A program made the translations under genes and the position numbers. 31,503 bases of DNA, from positions 1 through 31,503 of the IMG/VR virus record IMGVR_UViG_3300027847_000690, one strand, 5' to 3'. This document shows positions 12,389 to 21,800 of this stretch, piece after piece. Origin of the DNA: a virus. Every line of letters starts with the position of its first letter. The stretch's first letter is position 1. The notes under the pieces are model-generated. The model was not told where the DNA came from. It did no database searches and saw only the letters and a list, made by a program, of their open reading frames with translations.

Positions 12389-14037
12389 GTCACCTCGAAC
12401 TCGACTGGCGGACGACGGCGACGCTGTTCCTTAGCCGTCTTCAATATCTCATCACGTATCCGATCCAAACCGTGACCGTCAACACCCTCTTGGAGGAGTG
12501 TCGACGCCTCAAGCCGAGCCGATACCGGGATGAGCTTGGCAACACAGTCCATGTATGTCAGCGACCGGGTCTCGGTGAGCGCCCCTGGCGGTGCCTGGTT
12601 CTCGTTCGCTTCTCGGATGTTCACCGGGATCGAGACCGTCGGCACACCCACATGTGCAGCTTCGTATGCGGTTCGGCCTCGACCGGTGATCACCACATCA
12701 CTGTTCCACATCTCGTAGCTGATCGACGGGTCCTCCAAGACTTCGACACGGGGGTGCAGCTCGGAGCGTTTCACGTCTGAGCCCGGCCCGATGACTGCCA
12801 CAACCGAAACATCGTTGAGCGTCTTAGCAGCCATGAGAGCGTTGCAAACACCGGGAGTCATGTTCGCTGCGTCGGTCCCTCCGAACAGCACCAGGATGCG
12901 TCCCAGCTTCTCTCTGATCGGATAGGGCGGCAGGTACTTGAACTCGTCGCGCACATCGATCCACAGTGGGCCTGATGTCCCGATCGGGAACGTGTACAGG
13001 CCGTTGATTGGTTGGGTGTTCGCATCGACCATCAGGGATTCCAGCCGGACAGTCTTACGAGGCCATTTCGCTGTGATGTCCCGAGTGTCTGTCGTGTCGA
13101 GGGTGTCGAGGACGACAGTGTCGAAGTTGGCCCACAGCATCGAGAGTTCCTCGGCGGTCAGGTTCCCGTGCCGCCATATCCCCGGAACGAGTTTACGCAT
13201 ATCAGGTGGTGTGTCCCAGAAGTACACATCGACCTCAGCGAACGGTGACAGAGCCGAGGCGATCTCGGCTCCTCGGCGTACGTGCCCTGAGCCCATGTCG
13301 TGGTCACCGGCACAGACGATCGCTATCGAGGAGCGTTCCAGGACTAGCTCAGCGGCAGCCATGTCGGCTGGGGTATCGATATCGAGGCCTTCTTCGTTGG
13401 GGATCACGTACGGGTCATGTGCATCGCCGATCATCCAGACAGCGTCACCGTAGTAGCCGTCCTGGTGAGGCCAGTCCCGACATATTTGTAAACCGCCGGA
13501 CTCCCGGAACCGAAGTTCGGACTCGTAGAGGAACTGCCGGTTCACACGGCGCATCGGGTGAGGTCCGTCCTCGGTCCAGGTGTGTGATGTATCAGCGACC
13601 ATCGTCATCGCCGAATCGATGTGGTCGTTCTCAACGAACCATTGGATCATGTCGGTGATCGTCTGCGCCCGGAGCGTCGGCGAGGTGACCTGGTGGACAG
13701 CGACCATGTCCCAGTAGTCGTCTCGGCCTTGTTCCATGACCCATCGCACGAGTTCGTCGAGGGTCTGGTTCGCCATCGCCTGGGAGAGGGGCCGTTCGAG
13801 GACAGCGATCGGTGCGCCGGTCTGAGACCAGAGCTGGGTTCTAGCGGCGACCTCAGGGTCGTTGGTGACGACCAGGATCGAGATCTCCACGTCGAGTTCT
13901 TCGACGGCCTCAGCGACCACTAGGAGCTTCTCAATAGCCCATGCGATCAGGGGCACACCGGCCACTGATCGCACGTTCTTTCTGTGGACCCCGAGCGAGC
14001 CTGCTCGACAGGGGACAATAACCAGGAGCTTCTGCAT
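12385..14037 (-). CDS. Two-domain CMP-sugar synthetase / UDP-sugar hydrolase (PseF-PseG-like fusion)
   Basis: 550 residues, two domains. Residues 1-~232 are a nucleotidyltransferase of the NeuA/PseF type: VPCRAGSLGVHRKN (R11-A-G-S, K20-N21), VHQVTSPTLRA, and GLDIDTPAD (218-225). Residues 236-~545 are a GT-B fold of the PseG type: GSGHVRRGAEIA (249-260, His252 equivalent to the catalytic His), VVLDTLD, ILVLFGGTDAANMT (381-394), and VVITGRGRTAYEAAHVGVPT. In characterised pathways PseG removes UDP from a 2,4-diacetamido sugar, PseI condenses with PEP, and PseF activates the product with CMP, so this protein covers the steps before and after the neighbouring synthase. Both halves look intact. Other UDP-sugar hydrolases/GT-B enzymes are possible for the C-terminal half. 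Confidence 0.85.
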   Translation of the reverse strand: MQKLLVIVPCRAGSLGVHRKNVRSVAGVPLIAWAIEKLLVVAEAVEELDVEISILVVTNDPEVAARTQLWSQTGAPIAVLERPLSQAMANQTLDELVRWVMEQGRDDYWDMVAVHQVTSPTLRAQTITDMIQWFVENDHIDSAMTMVADTSHTWTEDGPHPMRRVNRQFLYESELRFRESGGLQICRDWPHQDGYYGDAVWMIGDAHDPYVIPNEEGLDIDTPADMAAAELVLERSSIAIVCAGDHDMGSGHVRRGAEIASALSPFAEVDVYFWDTPPDMRKLVPGIWRHGNLTAEELSMLWANFDTVVLDTLDTTDTRDITAKWPRKTVRLESLMVDANTQPINGLYTFPIGTSGPLWIDVRDEFKYLPPYPIREKLGRILVLFGGTDAANMTPGVCNALMAAKTLNDVSVVAVIGPGSDVKRSELHPRVEVLEDPSISYEMWNSDVVITGRGRTAYEAAHVGVPTVSIPVNIREANENQAPPGALTETRSLTYMDCVAKLIPVSARLEASTLLQEGVDGHGLDRIRDEILKTAKEQRRRRPPVEFEVT

Positions 14038-14068
14038 GCCTGCACCATACGATGCGGCTGCCCCACGC

Positions 14069-14281
14069 TCAGCGGAGGGACCTCCTGATCGTGAGGTTCC
14101 CGTCTCGGGTCTTCAGGATCGATACCCGGTTCCCGGTCCGATTCCCGGCTCGGCGAATCCTCGATGACAGGTTCACCCGTTCGCCGGGCCTGGCGTGGGT
14201 GAGCACGAGGATGTCCTCGGCCTGGGCCATGCGGGCGACGTCGGCGGGTCGGGCTTTGGCTTCATCGTAGGAGGTGATCAT
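14069..14281 (-). CDS. Small basic protein, 70 aa
   Basis: Begins MITSYDEAKARPADVARMA, continues DILVLTHARPGERVNLSSR and ends in an Arg-rich tail (RRAGNRTGNRVSILKT, RDGNLTIRRSLR). Start at ATG 14281-14279 with GGAGGG upstream; overlaps the previous gene by 20 bp. The frame extends to 14347 without a good start. Possibly a nucleic-acid-binding protein on charge alone; no family recognised. It directly precedes the sugar genes after a 31-bp gap. Confidence 0.7.
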   Translation of the reverse strand: MITSYDEAKARPADVARMAQAEDILVLTHARPGERVNLSSRIRRAGNRTGNRVSILKTRDGNLTIRRSLR

Positions 14282-14507
14282 CGGCGCATCCCTCCTCCAC
14301 CTCGAAGCGCTCCCACCGGGCTTCACGTTCCGCCTGCTGGGCCTCACGAGCCTTAGCCTTGACGATCATTTCGTTGAGGAGGGTCTTGACCTTGGCATTC
14401 CGCTTTGCTGCGTACTGATCGCGGCGGCGGGCAAGCTTGGACTGGCGGGCAATTTCGGCGAGGTCTTCTTCCGCCCGGTAGATGTCTGGTGTTGGTGTGT
14501 TGTTCAT
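14262..14507 (-). CDS. Helical charged protein, 81 aa
   Basis: Begins MNNTPTPDIYRAEEDLAEIA. Almost entirely helical with Lys/Arg/Glu repeats (RQSKLARRRDQYAAKRNAK, KAKAREAQQAEREARWERF), probably a coiled coil. ATG 14507-14505 overlaps the preceding stop as ATGA. The longer frame to 14567 is a shadow of the neighbour. Function unknown. Confidence 0.7.
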   Translation of the reverse strand: MNNTPTPDIYRAEEDLAEIARQSKLARRRDQYAAKRNAKVKTLLNEMIVKAKAREAQQAEREARWERFEVEEGCADDHLLR

Positions 14508-14749
14508 CGGTGGTCTCCAGAGTCGATGTGGCTTAGGCATCCATCGTGAAGCTGGGCTGCGTCCCATTCGCCAGCCCAGAAGAAGGAGTCTTGCTCGAAG
14601 GCATTCTCCAGGTAACCGTAGTATCCGCTGCGATCAGTCTCGTTGCCGACATAGGTCACGTCTGGGTCGGGGAGGTTCGAGAAGTCGAGGGCTTCTCTCC
14701 ACTGGGTCCAGGTTTGGCCTGCGCTGTTGATGTGTGTGGTGGGTTCCAT
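14504..14749 (-). CDS. First gene of the sugar operon, hypothetical, 81 aa
   Basis: Begins MEPTTHINSAGQTWTQWREA. Acidic, aromatic-rich (YYGYLENAFEQDSFFWAGEW), no motif recognised. ATG 14749-14747 is fixed by the promoter-like repeat: -10-like TACGGT lies exactly 7 nt upstream and no ribosome binding site is seen, implying a leaderless message. This arrangement is identical to the gene at 2018-2281, although the two proteins show no clear similarity. Confidence 0.75.
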   Translation of the reverse strand: MEPTTHINSAGQTWTQWREALDFSNLPDPDVTYVGNETDRSGYYGYLENAFEQDSFFWAGEWDAAQLHDGCLSHIDSGDHR

Positions 14750-14753
14750 GTAG

Positions 14754-14797
14754 ATAACCGTACACAGTGAGTGGTACGAAACCAACGTCAGGTAGAA
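14754..14797 (-). promoter_or_regulatory. Promoter-like repeat, copy 2 (leaderless type)
   Basis: 38/44 identical to 2286-2329. Minus-strand -35-like TTGGTT (14785-14780), 17-nt spacer, -10-like TACGGT (14762-14757), then 7 nt to the ATG. It contains the stop codon of the upstream gene (14790-14788), as copy 1 does, and the intergenic length (38 nt) is the same at both sites. It would drive the small genes, the nonulosonic-acid genes and perhaps the capsid genes. Confidence 0.72.
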
Positions 14798-15117
14798 GAA
14801 ACCTGAGAATTGTTTTGCTGAGCCTTCAACCGGTCCTCTTTCATCGCAGCCAAGATCAGCTTCGCACTCACACGAGCCGACGCCTCCCGCTTCGCTTTCG
14901 CCTCCTGAAGAGGAGTCCGAGGGACACGCTTCCCCTTCGGGACCTTGTGCAGCACAGGCACCGGACGTTCGCCGCCTTGGACAGGGGCAGGGCCAGGCGG
15001 CTTTCCCATCGAATCAGAGAACTGCTCAGCGAGCACAGCAACGAAGTCGTCGATCTGCTCGTCGGTCTCCAGGTTGGAGCCCTTCGTGAAGATCCTGTTA
15101 TGAGGTTTGTCAGGCAT
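14788..15117 (-). CDS. Hypothetical protein, 109 aa
   Basis: Begins MPDKPHNRIFTKGSNLETDE. An N-terminal helix (QIDDFVAVLAEQFSDSMG) is followed by a Pro/Gly/Val-rich linker and a Lys/Ala-rich helix (QEAKAKREASARVSAKLIL). ATG 15117-15115 overlaps the upstream stop by 8 bp. The stop lies inside promoter repeat copy 2. Unrecognised; the basic C-terminus could bind nucleic acid. Confidence 0.72.
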   Translation of the reverse strand: MPDKPHNRIFTKGSNLETDEQIDDFVAVLAEQFSDSMGKPPGPAPVQGGERPVPVLHKVPKGKRVPRTPLQEAKAKREASARVSAKLILAAMKEDRLKAQQNNSQVSST

Positions 15118-15433
15118 TGGCTTGCTCGTCTTCTAGTCGTCTGATCTCGATCGAGGACACAGACTGGTCGATCCTGAACTCGTCGCGCATGATGCCCTCA
15201 TAGTTGTCGGCTGCGTCCATGAAGAGCTGGAACTCGGCGTTCTCTTTCTCGCCGGTCCCCCCGAACATTGCTTCGACCACATCGAAGTACATGGCACCGG
15301 AGTAGCGGCCGTCAATGATCTCACCTCCGCCGCCGAGCCGGGTCTGGAAGATCTCGGACGCTTCGTCGTAGGTGATCTGTGGGATCGACTGCGGTTCGGA
15401 CAGCTTCCAGAAATGTGTCAGGTCTTCAGTCAT
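15110..15433 (-). CDS. Hypothetical acidic protein, 107 aa
   Basis: Begins MTEDLTHFWKLSEPQSIPQ. Acidic alpha/beta protein with GRYSGAMYFDVVEAMFGG in the middle and VSSIEIRRLEDEQANA at the end. Start at ATG 15433-15431, an 8-bp overlap with the preceding gene; the frame opens further upstream only as a shadow. No family recognised. Confidence 0.7.
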   Translation of the reverse strand: MTEDLTHFWKLSEPQSIPQITYDEASEIFQTRLGGGGEIIDGRYSGAMYFDVVEAMFGGTGEKENAEFQLFMDAADNYEGIMRDEFRIDQSVSSIEIRRLEDEQANA

Positions 15434-15593
15434 CGTCAGGTACCCGTCCCAGTCCGTGAGCGCGACGGAACCTGTTGTGCTCGACCCGCAGTTCAGCCCA
15501 GAACTCTGGGGCATCGTTCTCCAACCCGGCTGGGTCGTCTCTCATCCACCGGTTGATGATCTCCAAGATGATGGGGTTCTGTGGTACGGCCAT
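15426..15593 (-). CDS. Small helical protein, 55 aa
   Basis: ATG 15593-15591 is one base after the previous stop (15597-15595), and the gene's own stop overlaps the next start by 8 bp. Begins MAVPQNPIILEIINRWMRDD and continues PAGLENDAPEFWAELRVEHN, then FRRAHGLGRVPDDD. The sequence reads like a short helical adaptor with acidic and basic faces. Unrecognised, but its coding-like composition and coupling make it convincing. Confidence 0.65.
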   Translation of the reverse strand: MAVPQNPIILEIINRWMRDDPAGLENDAPEFWAELRVEHNRFRRAHGLGRVPDDD

Positions 15594-15594
15594 G

Positions 15595-15846
15595 TCAGCC
15601 TCCTGTTGCTTCGGATTCCCCGAATGAGATCGGGCCTGTCGGGTTGGTACACCACTCAGCGTAAGGGCGGTCGTGTCCGAGGAGAACCATCACCTCGATC
15701 GCCATGGCAGCGTCAGCGACCCAGGCAGTGGCACCACGTTGGATGATCTCCAATGCCGTGTATGGACCGAATGCTTCGGTGGAATCGACCATCCCAGGTT
15801 TCCCTATGAACAGCTTCGGGGTTACAGCTCTCGACGTGTCAGTCAT
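15595..15846 (-). CDS. Hypothetical protein, 83 aa
   Basis: Begins MTDTSRAVTPKLFIGKPGMV, then a helix/strand middle (YTALEIIQRGATAWVADAAM, AIEVMVLLGHD). ATG 15846-15844 has an excellent GGGAGGAGG ribosome binding site six bases upstream, so the longer frame to 15906, which overlaps the giant gene, is rejected. It follows the giant gene by 38 bp. No family recognised. Confidence 0.75.
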   Translation of the reverse strand: MTDTSRAVTPKLFIGKPGMVDSTEAFGPYTALEIIQRGATAWVADAAMAIEVMVLLGHDRPYAEWCTNPTGPISFGESEATGG

Positions 15847-15884
15847 GTGGCCTCCTCCCACCATTGTACGACAAGGGTGAACCA

Positions 15885-18800
15885 TCAGAATCTCGACGGC
15901 CCCCAACCGCCTCGGACCACGATCGCTCGGAGTGGCCTGCCTTGGAGCAGAGCTGCTGTGGCCCTGTGGTGGCCTGACAGGATCAGCGCTGTTTCCCCGT
16001 CCCGAATGTAGATGACTGGCATCCTGTTCCCTGCGTTGTCTGCATCAGCGAACAGAGCACCACCGTCACGGTTGGCCGGGTCCATGTAGTACCTCACGCC
16101 TGGGCTCGTCACGCTCGGCTGTGTGGCTGACAGCATGCGAGGGTCGACCAGCTCGACTGGGCCTTGCTGCCTGATGGCGTCAACGACCAGGTGCTGTTCA
16201 CGATCATGGAACTTCCGGGAGCGTCCTGCCCGAGGGAACGGAATTGCCTGAACCGGAGACCCATCTTCGGGGAACAGGGCCTCCATGTCGTCTCGCCCAT
16301 ACAGCCTGTCGAGGTCCTTATTGATGGAGATGCCGAGGTCGGTCACCTCATCGACGAGGGGTGCGTGGGTTGGGAGGTTCAGAGCGTTGAACGCTTCGGG
16401 GGTCATCGACCAGCGACGGCCTGTCACCTCGTGGTAGCCGGGGCCGTACCAGCGGACCGGAATGTCGATGTCGAGGTCCATGGCGACAGCGATCCTGTGG
16501 TGGCCTTCAGAGATCTCTGGGATGCCGGACTTGGGCACAAAGATCTGGACTGGGACGATTGCTCCTTGTTCCTCGATGGCGTCGTAGAGCCCTGACCGTT
16601 TCGCCTCGGCGAGCTTGTCGGGCATGATCCGTTGGAGCCAGTTGAGCTGCGACGAGGCATCCCTCTTCACGAACGCAGGTGATGACAGGTCCGCTCCGAG
16701 GGCAGTCTTCGGGAACCTGACCTTGGGGTCATCGGAGAGCTGCCATATGGGGAGTGGCACTGCTGTCGGTTCGATGAACTCATCCCCAGACCCAGGGCGA
16801 GGGAGCCCTGTGGTCGGGTCGAGCCCTCGGCGGAGTGGATCATCGAGGATGAGGAGCCCGGACTGGGGATCGATGTCTGGACCGAACAGGGCGGCCTGTG
16901 GCGACCTGGCATACAGCGGATCGTCATATCGGCGAGGTCGGAACATACGGGTGAACTTGGCATGCAGCGGATCGGCAGCTCGGCCACGTAGAGCCTTCGA
17001 CCCGTCCCATTCGACGTTGGCGGTCTTCATGAACGGAACGAACTCGTCGATCTCGTCGAGGAGCCGAACCAAGTTCTCACCGTGCAGCTTCACGTACTCT
17101 TCGGCGGCCCGCAAATTGTCGATATTGACGTCTGAGGCGGAGACACCCAACATGTCGGCGAGCTGTTCACTGGACTCCTGTGTGGTGTTCCTGCTATTCA
17201 GGAACTGGAGGAGAACCCTCGCTGTCTCCCCCTCGTCTGGGGTGTACCCGTACTTGACCCAGGTGTACGCACCGTTGAGTTCGCCACCGGAGACAGCGTT
17301 GACTGTCATCCTGCGATATCCGGCGTCGGCGTAGCGTTGCTCCCAGATCCGCAAGGCGTCTGTGCCGATGCCTTGGCCTTGGATCGCATCGTCGAGGAAT
17401 AGAGACTCGTTGTGGACCTTGCCGTTGAGGAACAGGCGGCGGTGGAACGTTCCGACCTCAGTGCCAGCCTCGTCAATCAGACCACCAAAGACATTGATCA
17501 CTCTGTGGTCCCCGCCGCTGTCTGCAGCATGCACAGACCATTGCATCGTCTTGCCGTTCCGTTCGATTGCCACTTCGAAGATGTCACGACCGAGCCTCTC
17601 CGCCATGGCGAGTAAGGACTCTGCTCCCGGCACCGTAACGACCTCGCTTACCTCTTTGATCTCCGCATGGCGTGCCGGTGGCTCGATGAACTCCGGTGCT
17701 GAACCTGGTCGAGGGCCAGGGATGTCAGCGTCCACTCCGAACGGGTCGAGGCGTTGAGCAGGGCGAGAGGGGATAGAGATCTTCTTCGAGCCACTCCAGG
17801 CGGCATGGTCCTTCGCCCAGTCGCCGAACCCTGGAATCTCATCGAATGCCCGTTGGATGTCTTCGCCGTGGAGGTCAGCGAACATGGCTGCGACCTCAGA
17901 GTTGGTGAGAGCGTCAAGCCCATCCTCGTCGAGCCCGAGGAGGTCTTCCATCTGTCGGACTCTCACCGAATCCCCTCGGAACAGGTTGAGAGCCTTCATC
18001 TCTGGGCCTCGATGAGCGAAGTCCTCGAAGTAGAAGAACTCGTCGAGGAGTCGGTCCATCGTCCCATCGTCAGGTGTGTATCCGTAGCGGCCCCAGGTGT
18101 AACCGCCGTTCATGTTCTCGCCTGACACGGCGTGGACACGCATCGTGTGGTAGCCCTCACGCCCGAAGTTGACTTCCCATTGCTGGAGCAGCCCAGTGCC
18201 GATGCCTTCCCCTTGGATGTCTTCGGTGAGGGTGAACAGGTCGTTGTAGATCGTCCCGTCAGCGTGGATGGTTCTGGAGAACCCACCGAACGAGGTGCCG
18301 AACTCATCAACGACATCACCTGAGACGTGGACCCTGTTCTTGGAGCCCAACCATGAGACCCGGCCAGGCTGCGCCGAGAACGTCCCGGAGTCGCGGTCCA
18401 GTTCAGCGTGGAACAGTGTGTCGGCGAACTCCATGAGGTCAGTGTCAGGGTCAGCGGCCCGAGCAGCGATCAGCTCCTCATGGATCGCCGGTGGATCGGC
18501 GGCGTCTTCGATCATCGCTGCACGCCGGGCCTGAGCTTCGACCGCGATCCTCTGATCTCTAGCGATGATCGAGTCAGTGAGTTCGTCGATCTGACGGTTG
18601 ACCCTGTTCTCAGCGAGGGTCGAGATGATGCGCCCTGGGTCATCGGACCAATGGGTGACCCCTGGGATCTCAGACAGCGGCCGATGTTCCTGCGTCAGAT
18701 GTATCCGAGTGCGGCGCTCGTGAAGGAGGACCAGAGCGTCGTCGAGGGACTGGCCCATCTCTGTGGTGGGCATCGGATTTGCGATCGTCAGCTCATCGAA

Positions 18801-21800
18801 CAGTTCCTGGGGGAGTCTCGTCGTGTCGCCGCTCAGAGCGAACCAGTGCCTGTCGAGCATGTCCCGGCGGAGCCTCTCGACCTCAGCTTCGGTCTCCCGG
18901 AATACGTTGCGCTGCGCTGCGTTCAGCTCATGCACCGGGACACGGCCCAGGTTGTCGCCACCCAGATCGGCGAACTCTTCGAGGAGCCCCAACAGATCAT
19001 CGGTCTCGTCTCGCAGGTCATAGCCGAGCCGTTCGACGGTGAGCTTGGTGTCCAGCTCCATACGGGTCAGCCGGGTCACGTCTTCGAAGTCGATGTCGAC
19101 GATCTCGCCGGTCGTGAGCCTCATCTCACCCATACCGAACACCCGATGTCCCATCACCTCACCCACCTGGTCGGCCCCTCGGACGATCGGGCGGAGAGGC
19201 AGAATGGCGATGTTCTCTGGTGCCAAGTTCGCGAAGAACTCGGCGTTGTTGTTGTGGAACATGACGTCGGTCTTGCCGCCGCCCTCTTCTCGGACACGGG
19301 CGAAGATGCGGTAGAAGTCGAGGCGCTCAGCGGTGTCATGCATCGGGTAGCGCTGGGTGAAATCTCTGATGACTGTGTCATCCATCAGGATCGCTGTCGT
19401 TGTGCCCTTGGTGTTCTTCACATGCTCACGCACCACCACCTCCCACGCATCGGCGTCCAGCTCGTCGCTCAACCCCAGCACCGTTCTCTCCCCGGAGATG
19501 AACTCACGCACCTCATGGAGCCCGTCGAACAGCTCCTCAGCTTGGGCTCTGTCCACAGTGACCGAGATGGTGTCTGTCGCTGTGCCCCCGATGCCGGTGC
19601 CGCCCTCGATCGAGTCACCCAGCTCCTGACGGGTACGCAGCACACCGTCAGCTTCGATCTTGTCGAACGAGGCAGTGACATGGAACATGTCCTCAGGTAG
19701 CGGCTCCCACTCGAAGCCATCAACCCGGTTCACCGCCGGGTCAGGCCATCTGACGGCTGCGTCCTCAGGAGAGATCTTCCCTGTGGCTATGGCGTCTCGC
19801 ACGTCGGCGGTGTGAGTCTGGGATCTGGCACGGTTCATTGCCTGCGCTTCGTCGAGGGCTTCTCGTGCGGCGTCCTCGGCTGCTGTCCCGTCTGCCTTCA
19901 TCCTCTCGGACATCGCATCACCGAATGACTGCTCGTTGAAGTTGTTCGGTGATTCACCTGGCAGACCGTCGTCGACATCCCATCGTTGGGGACGTTGACG
20001 TGGCTCGATGAACTCTTCGCCTGACCCGAAACGGGGTCCCCCAGTGAGAGGGTCGATCCGGTCGAACTGTTCCTGCAACTCTCGATCAACATCGAACGCC
20101 GGGCGGGGGCTGTCTTGGGCTCGGAGCGATGCGACCGCCCGATCCAAGTCGCCGGTCCCATCGAACACATCGTCGAGCCGCTTCAGTGCAGCCTCAGCAT
20201 CATCGAAAGCCCCGAGCGCCTCGAACTCTTTCAGGCGCACCGCACGCAGACGCAAGTCAGGGATGACCGCTGTCCTCGGAATGATCGTCGCCAGCTCACC
20301 GGACTCGATACGGACTTGCTCCCACAGGATCGCCTGGAACCCGTTGAACGTCAGGTCGTCCAGCTCTGGGTCGGCAGCTTTGAGTTTCAGCCATGCCTGC
20401 TTGAACTGTTCATGCATCCACAGGTAGCCGCCCTCGTCACCACTCACACCGAGGTCGATGTTCTTGGGACCCTTCTGGAGGATGTCCTGAGCTGACAGTT
20501 TCTTCGGTTCGCCCTTCGCTGTCAGACCACGCACCAGATCGCCTGGAGTGTGTCCTGGTGTGTCGATCCATATACCGCCTGTGTGTTCAGCCATCGTGGC
20601 TGTGATCGGGTTCTCACCGCCGACAGTGAACCGGTGATCTCCGCCGACGATGCGATACATCCATGTGTCGAGGGTGATGAACCGATCGTCGAATGGGGAA
20701 TCGAAGTTCCAGTAGAACGAGGATCGCTTCACACCGTGGGTCATCATCAGAGCGCCCGGTGCAGGTGAGCGCCATGCGTCGATCGCTAGCTGCAGGTTGT
20801 CCGACGACATGATCGAGTAGCCGTCCTCAGTCATGATCGGGTGCTTGCCTGCCAGGAACCTGGAGTGGATCTGAGACGGTCGCCACATGCCAGGTTCCGG
20901 AACGAACTCTTCGAGGTCGCCACCTGGGAGGAACCTGACCGACTTCTTGTGACGCAGCCAGTCTGAGATCATCTCAGCGGTGATCTCGAACTGTTCGTTG
21001 CGGGCCATGACGGTGACCATGCGGTCAGCGAGAAGTTTGTTGCGTCCATAGTCGAGGAGAGGCGACATCGCTGAGGTGGCAGCGGCGTGGCCCTCGAACG
21101 TCGACGGAACACCGAAGGGGAGATCGGCGATCTCATCGTTGATTATCCGAGTGAAGTCGCTCATCCGTCCAGCTTCGGTGACATACCATGCCTCGTGAGA
21201 TACGACGTCGACCCGTTCCCACATCGTGGCCACGGCGTCTTGGCTGATCTCGCCCGCAGCGACGGCGTCTATCCCCCAAGTCTTCTCGACTGCCTTGACT
21301 CGCTTCGCCCGGTCCGCTGTTGTCATCGTCGGGTTGTTCCAGCCCAGCGACGCAGGGTTGTGGGCTTTGCCTTGCTGAGCGAGGGCGACAGCTTCAGGGT
21401 TGCCGTCCTGGTGGAGCTTGCGGAGTGTCAGCATCGCCTCGTCGATCGCACCCAGAGTCTGCTCAGCTTCCCTCATCGCCACCCTGCGGGTCTCCCGGAC
21501 TTGGGGTTCCCTCCACATCCCCTGGTTGATGTCGAGCTGTGCACGGCGTCCCGTGTTGGGTTTGAAGTCGTACTGCCGATACCACTTCGTGAGCCTCGTC
21601 TTCGATGTGCCCATCGACCCATCGACAGTGAGGAACACGCGGCGCTGTTGTGAGTCGGCGATGTCGATCAGGTCACGCATGAACGCCGATCCGATCCCGG
21701 TGCCTCGAAGCTCTGGGTCTTTGTGGCGGACCATGTTGAGGATGATCGCATCGCCCTCATGTCGGTCGGTGCCCTTGCCGACCATCGGGATGTCGATCTT

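Noticed and set aside
18408-19700. 430-codon open frame on the plus strand
   Set aside because: Lies entirely opposite the giant MuF gene, whose frame has clear domains. The plus-strand product shows no recognisable motif and is explained by codon bias of the minus-strand gene. The same applies to 23215-24288 and other long plus-strand frames.
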